A DNA stretch of 60,000 bases from Polytrichum commune. Lineage: Eukaryota > Streptophyta > Polytrichopsida > Polytrichales > Polytrichaceae. Location: positions 8,560,501 through 8,620,500 of the forward strand of contig OX485808.1 of the NCBI GenBank assembly GCA_950295325.1, given 5' to 3'. Under the pieces are notes generated by a model. The model was not told the DNA's origin and ran no database searches. It saw nothing but the letters and a program-made list of their open reading frames with translations. A program made the translations under genes and the position numbers. Below, in pieces: positions 50,115 to 60,000 of this stretch (position 1 is its first letter; each line of letters starts with the position of its first letter).

Positions 50115-50350
50115 AACAACTTAGAGGTTAGAACTAGTGACCGGGAAGTTTTTGGGCATAGTCGGTCAAGATATTAGTGATTCTAAATCCAACCGGTTAC
50201 ATGTTGACATCTTCCGGTTTTGCTTTATTCATTTGAGGTGTATTCTATAGGTTCCTCTCAAACGATCAGTAATTCTCCTGAAGTTTCTAACTTCAACCGG
50301 TCATTTCTCAAACTAAACCGGTTCATCTGTAACTAAAAGTCGGTTCTCCC
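50115..50350 (-). repeat. Dispersed CCGGTT-family repeat, copy 3 (inverted)
   Basis: On the minus strand: GGGGAGAACCGACTTTTAGT, TTACAGATGAACCGGTT, CTATAGAATACACCTCAAAT, ATGTAACCGGTTGGATTTAG and GCCCAAAAACTTCCCGG. Best-preserved member in the window. Confidence 0.75.
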
Positions 50351-53300
50351 CAGACAATGGTTAGAACATATGTGAAAGTAATTGAGGGACTATAGAGGAT
50401 TCTCTATTCTGACAACAAATTATTAGTTTCCCTCCAAATCTTGTCACATGTCATTCTTAAATTGTGTATGAACCCTTGAATTGCATATAGAAACTATGCT
50501 CCTATCAATGTTGGCATGGTGTTGTCTTATTTTAAAACTATCGTATGGGTATTTGACAATATTTTAGTTTTCAATACCATTTGGGTTTATAAACCATACA
50601 AGGACTTCTATTTTACATAGGGAAAACCGCCCTAGTATCGATATGGTTTAGAAATGTACTGGCCGAATAATAACTTGAGTATTGAATGATTCTCTCACCT
50701 TGACATACCCACCAACTATTTCATCAGTAGTATAACTTCGAGACCAACGGATAGGTTCTTTGATACCACTGTTGATGTTGGTTATTGATGCCATGCATTC
50801 ACTTGTATACTAAAGCAACATTGGAATGAAAAGAGCCCCCCCCTACAATATGTGAATTTATTTCAGACACACGGGACATTATGACGTCAATTTAGAGAGC
50901 ATAAAAAACGTCCCGATCTTACCGCTAAAAAAATCTTCCAACTCCACAAACATATATGAACGTTGGATTAAATTGACTGAACCAACACAACAAGAAAAAC
51001 CAATTCTTATCCATTTAGAACAACCTCAACACTAAACCCACTCCACGGAAGAAAAATCATGTATATTCATGAGTGTTTTGAGTTTATATCCCCATTTTCC
51101 ATGGTCACATCCAATAAAGAGGGTACCATCAAATTCAAGTGGTCTCTCATGATGGTCTTCGTGCAACCTTTGCAAAAAAAATTTGAGAATCTCCCAATAA
51201 AATATGAGCATGTGTACGCCTCCGGGCCGTGGTGGTGGATACATCATTGCGATTGTCATGCTTTCTACTTTTGTGAGGACTTTGTACGCAACCCTTACCT
51301 CTATGATTTCCGGTTCACCACTTTTTGGTGCTAAGAAAGTGATCGAAACCTACGGTGTGTGGGCCTTATGTGGTGACACTTTTGAATCAGTTACCTATAT
51401 TTGTGTGCTTCAATCCAAGGGTTGTGATTCAAGGATGGACCCCGATGATCATGTTTGTACATACAAGATTCAAATAAGACATTTTTGTGTGTTTACAAAT
51501 GTCTCTTTCATATGCTACTGGGTGCAAGTATGGTAAAGTGGACCAAAAAAGTGGTTTGGTATACTAAAACCATGATTGTTTTGGTCGAAGGCCTAAAAGT
51601 AGTAGCAAAGGGTTGTTTAAACTGGATTCTTTTTGATGATGATCTTTATTGTTGTGTTAAATACTCAAATGTAGAATATCAAATTGAGATCTTCAAAACC
51701 TATTATTAAATGTGATGATAAAAAAAAATTGAATCTAGTTTTGAACGTAAATTTCATGACCTTACATATTTTGAAGGTGAAATATTTTTCGTATTCCTTG
51801 AGTTCATTATATACTTGAGGGCATCATCACAAACTTTATTGAAAATCATTAATTTAATGTACATTTTACCATATTTTGAAACATATTTATAAATAAATGC
51901 TTGTTCAATATTTCTTATTTGCCCACCACTTGCACCGTCTTCTAAAATATGTGGACTTTCTTGGAATCGGTTTTGTCATCACAAAATTGCTCAGCTTTGT
52001 AGATCAATACATTTTTAAAATGTCTATGAATTTTTTCTTTACAAAATTCAAAAGTTAGTGTATACGTTTGAATCACTTTCACTTAAACCTAGACATGGAC
52101 CAAGAGTTGTCCACTTTACCACTTGGACCCTAGCAAATTCTTTAAAACATAGTATGTATATGCTCAACGCTTAAAGTGGCGATTTTCTCGGACATTGCAA
52201 GATCAATGTCATTTCCTTTTGCAAATGAATATATATGTCTGCACAACAACATCCATAACATGATGGGTTTTGTGGACCTAGGATTGTGTGTGAGGGTATC
52301 ACTACATGCAAGCATATGAGACTTGGGCATCGTTGAAATAATGTGCAAATCTAAGACATCATCAAGTGGTAGACTTGCATATTCTTTCATGGACACAGGA
52401 CATGTTGCCCAAATCTCATATGCTTGTAGTGATTACAACCACACAACCACACAAGTCCATTACTTTGGGTGCATCAAACTTAGTTGAATTTAGTAACTTA
52501 GCTTACGACATGCTCATGAGGTGCTTATGACATGTAGGTATTGTGAAGAGTTTCGACATGAGGGTTGACGTCACTACATGCATATTAGTCATGGGTGATT
52601 GACCCGATTCACTGAAAATTTGTCCTATGTCACTCGAAAATCTGCAAATCTATCATATGGGTAGCTTTACATATTCCTCCTAGTGATTCATGTCGATTGC
52701 CAAGGGCTCATATGTTGTCAACGTGCCTTGACATGCACACTAAATATTATATTTAATGTCATATGGTATTTTATATCACTTCGCTGACTATTTTAATGAC
52801 ACTTCTTATGAAAAAGTTTACGAGTATTGTCACCCCAACTCACTTTTAGTTAATCCAAATGCCATTCATTGCAACAAAGTTTGGTATATTATGCATCCTT
52901 GCCATTTATATAAATGAAATGCTGAAAGTTGGATGAAAAATCACTTCGTCAACGACAATAACCGCAACATTGTAAATCTATAATGCCCAATCCTTTTTTT
53001 TCATTCAAAGAATGTCAAGTTTACACTGAGTGCGGGTGACACCACATGGACGGTTCACGATTAGCAGCGAGCAAGACACACCGAATCGGTGACACTAAAC
53101 ACGACACTTAGTGCCGGTTTCGGATACAACCGGATCTCCTCCTTTGCACTCCGGTTTTGGGTTGCATTTGAAGTAACCCTAAACGCATCGAAAAACCATA
53201 GCCAAGTTGCGTCCAAGTTTTGGTGCAAAATGAGAGAATAAAATACACTTCCGAAAGAAGAGGTGTGAGCGAGGATGAGACTCAAGACGGGAGCCAAGTT
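50351..53300. other. Gene-free region with decayed, unrecognised sequence
   Basis: Overlapping ORFs at 51059-51709 (84-110 codons) include FGAKKVIETYGVWALCGDTF, which looks protein-like, but I do not recognise it. An inverted repeat lies at 52301-52432. No other coding evidence. Confidence 0.4.
52301..52432. repeat. Inverted repeat able to form a long hairpin
   Basis: The left arm CACTACATGCAAGCATATGA continues GACTTGGGCA; the right arm reads TGCCCAAATCTCATATGCTT then GTAGTG. About 26 of 28 positions pair, around a loop of about 75 nt. Confidence 0.7.
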
Positions 53301-53378
53301 AAGTGAAGAGAAGCAAAGCGAAGTTAGGTAGGAGAGCGTCACCACAATGTGTGTGCCGGCAACAACTTCCTCGTGACC

Positions 53379-53410
53379 CTTCCTTCCTTCCTTCCTTCCT
53401 TGCTTCCTTG
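53379..53410. repeat. TTCC microsatellite
   Basis: About seven CTTC/TTCC units, slightly interrupted. The surrounding 53300-53600 is more GC-rich than its neighbours, but I see no gene. Confidence 0.85.
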
Positions 53411-53609
53411 GCCCATGCTTGCTTCTTACCGTCTCAACTCAACGTATTATTATTCAAAGCCCCCGGCCTACGGCCCCTGACTGTCCTGCTCCACTGCAGT
53501 GCCCTTCCCCTTCATTATTATTCCACAGTAACATCGTCGTCTTCGTCCTCATGCATAAGTGCATGCTTCATCGGACCCGCGACGGCCGATTCGTCGAGGG
53601 TGGAGAGAA

Positions 53610-54275
53610 GAACCCAACTTCTTCTTTTTCTTTTCCCTTTCCGGCCGATGCGTTGGGTTTTTGGTTTTGATGTAAAAAATCCAATTTCTGCGAATAAAAT
53701 CATGGGTTTATTCCCGCTGTCGTCATATGTATTCCAACAGGTTGTTATCGTCAAGGTTGGAGAAAACCCAACTTCTTTTCGGCCGATGAGTTAGGTTTTT
53801 GGTTTTGATGCAAAAAAATCCGATTTCTGCAAGTAAAACCATGGGTTTATTCCAGCTGTTGCCACCTGTATTCCACCTGGCTGTTTTCATCAAGGTTGGG
53901 AAAAACCCAATTTTTTTTTCCGGCTGATGCATTGGGTGTTTTTGTTTAAATGCAAAAAAACCGATTTCTGTGAATAAAACCATGGGTTTATTCCAATTGT
54001 TGCCATATGTATTCCAGCTGGTTGTTTTCATCAAGGTTGGGGAAAGCCCAACTTTTTTTTGGCCGATGCATTGGGTTTTGGGTTTTAATGTAAAAAAACC
54101 CAATTTTTGTGAATAAAACCTTGGGTTTATTTCAAACGTCGCCATATGTGTTCTAGCCAGCAGTTATCATCAAGGTTGGGGAAACCCCAACTTTTTTTTG
54201 GCCGATGCATTGGGTTTTTGGTTTTAATGCAAAAAAACCCGATTTGTATTTGCTGCCATATGTATTTGTCCTCTG
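53610..54275. repeat. Tandem array: about 4-5 copies of a 138-141-bp unit
   Basis: Each unit has GGGTTTATTC, ATCAAGGTTGGGGAAA-like, CCCAACTT, GGCCGATGCATTGGGTTTT and AATAAAACCATGGG-like text; GGGTTTAT recurs at about 53704, 53843, 53982 and 54124. The minus-strand ORF 53723-54145 (140 codons) is the array read through, with a period of 46-47 residues (KPMVLFTEIGFF / KPMVLLAEIGFF). Confidence 0.9.
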
Positions 54276-54346
54276 CCCTATAATCTCAACTCATATGCAA
54301 TGAAACCGAATAAAACCAGATTTTGCTAGACCTCAGATGATTGGGG

Positions 54347-54364
54347 TTTTTTTTTTTTTTTTTT
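54347..54364. repeat. Poly-T run
   Basis: About 18 T in a row. It could be the tail of a minus-strand retroposon, but no element body is evident next to it. Confidence 0.7.
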
Positions 54365-54494
54365 AAACTATGAAAAACCCAACTGTAAAAAATTGTGTGG
54401 TGCCAACCCTGCGATATGTTGGCCATTTGTGCAAGAACGCCCGTGTTCGGTGTCCTGGGAGATTTTGGGGCATAATGCATGTGAGTGTTATTTA

Positions 54495-54790
54495 CATTTA
54501 CACATCAAAACTCGTGTTGCATTTAGCAAATCTATGATGAAACAACTACAAAAATCGGATCTTCCTTGATTTAGATATGGATATTGGAATCGCGTGTTAG
54601 TTGATTTCTTAACAAGAAACATAGGTCCTCCCGATTGTTTTCACTATTGAGTGTAAATTAGTTATCAATATTTGAAGGCGTAGTCCGATCTCTTTTAAAC
54701 ATGTGTCTTTATGGTGTTTGTTCTTCGATTCTCACCAAACTCCATCCCGATCAAATATAAGGGATTAGAACGGGCCACTTAAAGATCCAT
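54495..54790 (+). repeat. Dispersed repeat family B, copy 2
   Basis: Contains CTCGTGTTGCATTTAGCAAA, CCTTGATTTAGATATGGATA, ATAGGTCCTCCCGATTG, CTATTGAGTGTAAATTAGTT and ACATGTGTCTTTATGGTGTT, aligned to 47255-47610. Confidence 0.75.
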
Positions 54791-54794
54791 CTAA

Positions 54795-54985
54795 CTTAAT
54801 CAATATCCAAGTGTTTCCAAGCCCAACTAGTTACATGTTAACATATTTTGGTTTTCTATATTAATTTTGGGTATATTATGTAGATTCCTCAAAACAATCG
54901 GTAATGTTCATTAAGTCTTGAACTTTAACCCGGTTATTTTTCAACTTAACCGGTTCATCTGTAACTAATGGGCGGTTCTCCCCGT
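54795..54985 (-). repeat. Dispersed CCGGTT-family repeat, copy 4 (inverted)
   Basis: Plus strand reads CCAAGTGTTTCCAAGCCCAA...TAACCGGTTCATCTGTAACT...GGCGGTTCTCCCCG, matching the copy at 50115 with gaps. It directly follows the family B copy. Confidence 0.65.
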
Positions 54986-55010
54986 TCATTGCACATATTG
55001 ACAATCACAA

Positions 55011-55385
55011 CCACACTAAAAAATCCTATTAGTGTGGGTGGAAAATTAGTGTGGAATTAAATAGCATGGGCCACACGAATTTTCTAGTCAGGGTGGAATT
55101 AAGCTGGGTCCAAGACCACCGGGCCTTCTCTTAAGTCTTCATGAAGACTTCATACCACCACACTAAATATTAGTTATAGGACAATTTACAAAACTAGCAC
55201 AAAACAAAACTAGTTGTCATCCACGTTGAATATTTAGAAAAAGAATCAAGGTGCCTATGCTAATTTTCTACAAGAAAATTGAGTGTGGGTTGAAAATAAA
55301 CATGGGCTGCAATGATTCATGCTATGAGAATTTGCGTGGGCTCTAGAGAATTATTATGGTCCACAATAATAGGATTGTTCAGTGG
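55011..55385. mobile_element. MITE (375 bp), CCAC-ended family, full copy
   Basis: Left end CCACACTAAAAAATCCTATT; complement of the right end CCACTGAACAATCCTATTAT. Imperfect TIRs of about 25 bp. The interior aligns with 37342-37697 and with the half copy at 25887. Non-coding. Confidence 0.75.
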
Positions 55386-56734
55386 ATTTGTATAAGCACC
55401 CACGTGGGTCCAGTGGCCTTATATCAAGGCAATGCTAACTAGGTAGGTGTTCAAGGTCTTTGAATGGTATATTGAGCCAAATGGTATGAGAAACAAAAAT
55501 ACCTTCATATACCGTACCCTATTTGTATAAAAAAACCCCCAACTTGTGTGCTTGCAACTTGAGTGGTGTCAATAAAAGGGATACCAATTCAACATTGGTT
55601 TGGAGTTGCTAAGAATATCTATAATAAAAACTACATGGGAGTTTCTTTTGCACTATATATACCTATTTTAAAGGATTAGTAATCATTATAACATTTAGGC
55701 ATTTTTCGGGTGTCTGGATGGTAACCCCTATAACTTTAGACAAATTGCTTTATGGTTTGTGATTTAAGTATCATAGCTTCCAATTCAGACACAAAGGACA
55801 TCAATAAATTCCTATCATATTATGCCCTCTTTCAAAATCATGTTGTTCCTCCTTGCATTTTAAAAAGTTGTTATTTTTATTAAAACCATTAGAATCAATG
55901 ATTTAGAAAAAGATGATTTCAAAATGGGAGACTCCCCTGCCCACATACAAGTCCTTGGCAATAATTGTGTGACCCCAAAAAAAATTTGCAAATCTATCAT
56001 CGTGATAGATTCGCGACTACTTTTAATGACGCATGTCAATTACCTAGGGCATATGTTTGTAAAGTAAATGTGCCTATAAATTTGGTTTTTGATCTTGAAT
56101 GGACACCTTTATTTGAGTGGTGTATGGTTGGGTGTGAATATGAGAATGGGCACCAAGACGTTTGTTGAAAAGAGATTGAATTACATCCTCAAAACTTGTA
56201 CCAAAATTCTAAATGCAATAATCAACATAGGGGGGGGGGGGGAGAGGGATCTCTACGATGATCATTTATGAACCCAAAGGACTCTCACTTTGACAATGAA
56301 TAAAACATTCATGCGAGCTTCAAAATTTATGAGGAAGGTGGTTACGGTGGCACGATTTGTATTGGCTGATTATTTCACACTAATTGCAACGTGTTTCACA
56401 TCCTACGAGAAGTGGGTGCAAAGAGGAATGTGTCCATTTAAGATCCCCAACATACCTCAGTAAACATGGGGTTTTGTACACACACACACATACTACACAC
56501 AAATTACTTGTGCAAACAACATGCTAACATTCTCACACGAGATAGATAGACAAACATATAGGTTGTTTCTAGATTAAAGTAGTTGTGTGAGAGAGAGAGA
56601 GATTATCGCATATGAGTGTACATCACATTCATGTAGCATGAAAGCCCTAAAACAGTATGTAACCTGGAGGTTACTATTTTCAGTTCATTTGACACTGGAA
56701 TTAGCTTCTGAGACCCCATATTAGTATAGTCCAA
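55386..56734. other. Gene-free spacer
   Basis: Short ORFs only. A segment near 55970-56080 resembles 52625-52740 (GCAAATCTATCAT..., ATGTCAATTACCTAGGGC / ATGTCGATTGCCAAGGGC), so another low-copy repeat may be present. Poly-G run at 56230-56242. Confidence 0.45.
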
Positions 56735-57060
56735 GCCATTTGAGATGATCCAGGGTCTTAAGTGGCTCGTTTTCTTCATCACACCCCTAGATTCAATTGG
56801 TATCTAGTTCTATGAGGGTCAAAGAGAAACATCATAAAGACACATGTTTGCAAGAGATTGTACTACGTCTTCAAAATACTAATTACTACTCTACACTCAA
56901 CAACGAACATTATTGGGAGGACCTATGTATCCAGTTAAGAAATCAACAAACATCCACTTGTGAGAAACCATGACTAAAGCAAGGGAGACCTGATTTTCAA
57001 TCTGAGATTTGCAAATGCTTCATCATTAATTTACTAATGCAACATGACTTTTGTTGTGTA
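56735..57060 (-). repeat. Dispersed repeat family B, copy 3 (inverted)
   Basis: Minus-strand match to 47255-47610 and 54495-54790: complements of TTGAGTGTAGAGTAG, TGTTGATTTCTTA and TGTCTTTATGATG are present. Its right half overlaps the first unit of the array that follows. Confidence 0.75.
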
Positions 57061-57690
57061 GATCCGTTAGGAGTTGCAAAACATGAAAAACAAACCAAAT
57101 AATGCCAACATACCTTCTAGGGGGTCAAGTATTTGAGGTAACAAAGATGGATGAGAGGTACATGCCTCGTGTGTGACGAGAGTTCAATTAAGAAATCAAC
57201 AAACATGCACTTCCGACAACCATAACTAAATCAAGGAAGACCTTATTTTCAGTCCAATTTTTACAATGTTTCATTGTAGATTTGCTAATGCAACGTGAGA
57301 TTTTTTTTTTGGTGTACATCCATTAGGGGTTGGAGAACATGAAAAACGAACCAAATAACGCCAAACATACCCTCTAGGGGGTCAAGTATTTGAGGTTGCA
57401 AGGATGGATGAGAGGTACGTGCCTCGTGTGTGATGAGAGTTCAGTTAAGAAATCAACAAACATGCACTTCCGACAACTGTAACTAAATCAAGGGAGACCT
57501 GATTTTCAATCCAATTTTTACAAATATTTCATTGTACATTTACTAATACATTTTGGTGTACATCCGTTGGGGGTTGGAGAACATTAAAAAACGAACCAAA
57601 TAATGCCAAACATACCTTCTAAGGGGTCAAGCATTTGAGGTTGCAAGGATGGATGAGAGGTACGCGTGTCGTGTGTGACGAGGGTCCCGT
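56930..57690. repeat. Tandem array: three copies of a 253-257-bp unit derived from family B
   Basis: AAGAAATCAACAAACAT begins at 56937, 57190 and 57447. Units share CAAACATACC-like text, GGGGTCAAG.ATTTGAGG and GGATGGATGAGAGGTAC. Confidence 0.9.
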
Positions 57691-59040
57691 CTCCATCTCC
57701 GTGTCTCTCTCTCTCTCTCGCACTCTCACTCGCTCTCTCCATCAAGTAGAGAGTGGTGGCATGCAGCAAGGAAGGAAAGTAAGTAAGTTAGCTAATGTAG
57801 GTAGGTCATGAGGCATTGGTGGTGATGATGCCATCAATCCATTGCAATATCGATCACAGCAGAAGCTCTCCCCACCTACAACCTACACCACACGCAGCCT
57901 GGTGCAGGCCCCTGTCAGATCATCAAGCAGTATACTAAGCCACTGCTCATCATTACTCCGCTACCCACCACCTTCTCCTTGTCCTAACAAATCAATAATT
58001 TCATAAGGATTTGCAGCAGAATCACCGGTGGTTTTATTTTGCGCTGCTTACCGCTCAACATGCTCTATGTGCATTCATTTTTGTGGAAAGGGAGGGGAAT
58101 GAATACATATTCGACTATATGTCCTCTCATTTTGGGTTACGGATGGTATCGTGGAAATCATCCTAATCTTGGAAATACGTCACTCTCTTTTCAACGAAAC
58201 TACGTAAATGAGGTGGATAATAATTTTCATCTATGTCTCTCTTCTTGAGTGAATCGCATGCTGGACTCCCTGCGAAGAACAAAGAGCGAAATCCTCCCTT
58301 AGGATCGCAGTTGAGGGGAGGTAGAGTAGGTTTTGGTGGATCGGATCAGTTGGCCCTACTGATTAGGGGTGATCATCCCCAGGAAGGTGAAAGTAAGCAA
58401 GCCAGAGCGGTGGGATCATCATTATCTCAAGTTACCTCATCAGAACGCAGCCTGGTCATACGCTTACATACTACAGACAGACAGACAGACATACATTCAG
58501 TTAAATAGGAGTCCATGATCACATGAGCAGTAAGTTGAGGTAGCATCGGAATGTGTGGTGGTTGGGATTCCCTCATGTGTCAGCTAATTTATTAGGTTAA
58601 ACTTGGGTGACGTTTTATGTTAGTAGCTGCAGCTGCCAGGAAGCAGTAAGGAAAGGAAGGGAGGGAGGACAAGTGCTTTGTCTTGTCTTGTTTAGTTGTG
58701 GTGGGTTAAGTTAGCTACAGCTAGGCTAACTTTCCTCAGATCACGCTGCAGGTCGGCAGGCCAGGGCAGGAGGCTGCTGCTTGGCTTCATCACCTTCTTC
58801 TTCCTGCTCTTCTTCGTCACAATCATGCTTCTGCCTCCCTTGGCCTGGCTTTTGTGTAAAGTTTTGAGCTAAGTTCCAAGACAGCGTAAGGTAAGCGAAA
58901 GGAAGCTCGCCCCTAGCTAGCTGCATTCGCGACGTTAATCTTGGTGCATCGACATCCGTTGCGGGGAACTGAAGTGATCTTTGTTGGTTGCCGAGCGAGC
59001 TGAGTTAGGCTTCGTTGAGCTGAAACTGTAGGTTATGTCA
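57691..59040 (+). promoter_or_regulatory. Possible promoter and leader of a gene beyond the window
   Basis: Composition changes after the repeat array. A CT microsatellite at 57704-57719, GC-richer sequence, an ACAG repeat near 58476-58490 and possible donor sites (e.g. AAG|GTAAGC near 58890) suggest a transcribed leader. I find no protein I recognise. ORFs of 61-91 codons lack motifs. Confidence 0.3.
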
Positions 59041-59157
59041 AGCCCCCAACTTCGAGTGATTATGTGGAAGTCATTAGTTCTGATAGGAGTGGAAGATCAC
59101 AGAGAGCGTTGGGGATAGGGACCGAGTGTCCTTAGTAACGATTTTGGGAGTGGACAC

Positions 59158-59198
<41 letters not shown>

Positions 59199-60000
59199 GC
59201 TATCTTGGCGATGCATGCGATTGTGTCAACATCTTCTTCCCATCAACCAACTCCTGGTGATTATCTGCGAAACTCATGCATCAGTTCGGGTGCAGTGGAG
59301 TGCATTAATGGTGACAGTCGCATTGAGGGACTGAAATGTTGTCCATGGCTGTGCATTTTCGATAGGCTCTGCATACATGGGTGTCTCTTTACTGATTTCT
59401 GGGGCCCCAGCAATGCAATCTTGACGATGTTCCTCCTGCTGGGCAATGGTTTAGAGTGTCAGGCCAGCTTCGGGTGCCAGAAAACCCATATGGTCCAACT
59501 AGGCCACCAAGCAATGCTATCTTGAGGTTCCTGGCCAATGGTTTGTGTGAAGTAGTAGTGTTTTCATGTAATCCATTGTGGTGTCATCTTCTCACCACCT
59601 AGCCTTGTGGCGATTTTGTTGAAGTCACTAGTTCTGGTAACAGAGGATCATCTCTTTGCCCAAAATCCTATATATGTGGGTCCACCTGGGCCAACAGTTA
59701 ATGCTATCTTCACTTAAATTCTGGGCAGTGATTCATCTCAAGTAGAAGTGCATGCTAATGTCATGTCATCTTGAACCCATCAACCAGCAACATCTGGTGA
59801 TTCTGTGGAAGTCATGATCAGCTCTGGTAGCAGTGGATCATCTCTTTGCCCCAGACCTGTATGGTGCAGCTGGGGCAACAGATATGGTATCTTGACGTTC
59901 CTGTGAAAGGTTTAGTGTCAAGTAGTAGTGCCTTTCTGTCATCTTCTCATCACCTAAACTTGTGACTATATGGAGGTTTTCATTTCTCGTAGCATTGGAT
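59041..60000 (+). repeat. Diverged tandem repeat, about 180-bp unit, continuing past the window
   Basis: A motif like CTGGTGATTCTGTGGAAGTC followed by AGCTCTGGTAGCAGTGGATC recurs near 59047, 59240, 59600, 59782 and 59953. CAATGCTATCTTGA.GTTCCT-type text recurs between them. Copies are perhaps 65-75 percent alike. The 106-codon ORF at 59205-59525 crosses unit boundaries and is weak. Confidence 0.65.
59161..59193. repeat. GA microsatellite
   Basis: About 16 AG dinucleotides followed by AAAGAGG. GA/CT tracts are common in plant 5' leaders, which fits the idea of a leader region here. Confidence 0.9.

Noticed and set aside
51059-51709. Overlapping ORFs with ETYGVWALCGDTFESV
   Set aside because: Some protein-like flavour, but I recognise no family and the frames overlap; not enough to call a gene.
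53303-53794. 163-codon plus-strand ORF
   Set aside because: Crosses a TTCC microsatellite and runs into the 140-bp array; the composition is not protein-like.
54347-54364. Poly-T as the tail of a processed pseudogene on the minus strand
   Set aside because: The sequence to its right shows no gene-like match, so there is no retroposed body.
1-60000. tRNA, rRNA, CRISPR arrays, bacterial operons or organelle inserts
   Set aside because: I found no B-box-like tRNA sequence in context, no rRNA blocks, no spacer-type arrays, and the genes have spliceosomal introns.

Overview
The window is nuclear DNA from a green plant (streptophyte). Four conserved plant genes are broken by GT-AG introns, and their exons join in phase into proteins of the family's normal length. 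The proteins are plant-type: a plant Sec14-like lipid-binding protein, a UCH37/UCHL5-type deubiquitinase, an ALA2-type P4-ATPase and the polyadenylation factor FY. The rest is AT-rich, with LINE fragments, MITE-like elements and tandem arrays. I cannot name the species. The poly-Q-rich FY tail without an exact PPLPP motif and the LINE type do not point to a familiar angiosperm, but this is weak evidence.

Layout. 1-2210 (+): 3' part of a Sec14/CRAL-TRIO gene that begins before the window. 3649-6809 (-): complete UCH2-like gene, convergent with the first. 9370-11335 (-): 5'-truncated LINE fragment with an RNase H domain. 12015-23126 (-): complete ALA2-like phospholipid flippase in 24 exons, 1125 residues. 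23127-27694: divergent intergenic region holding a 1334-bp Mutator-like foldback element with 468-bp arms and a perfect 9-bp target duplication, ending about 290 bp before the FY start codon. 27695-34893 (+): complete FY/WDR33/Pfs2-type gene in 17 exons, 713 residues, with a MITE in its last intron.

From 34.9 kb to about 57.7 kb I find no intact gene. This stretch is repeat-derived: a second LINE fragment (38.2-39.2 kb), tandem arrays with periods of about 98, 253, 126, 268, 140 and 255 bp, several TIR elements, two dispersed repeat families and one broken ORF (43.4-44.0 kb). From 57.7 kb to the end the sequence changes: CT/GA tracts, higher GC and a diverged tandem repeat of about 180 bp. 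This may be the promoter and long leader of a gene lying beyond the window.

The four genes are separate housekeeping loci and form no cluster: lipid binding (Sec14), deubiquitination (UCH2), lipid flipping (ALA2) and mRNA 3'-end formation (FY). The recurring theme is local tandem duplication of 130-350 bp in introns or 5' flanks of three of the four genes, plus many non-autonomous DNA elements. I found no new protein system. The most notable object is the foldback element next to FY.
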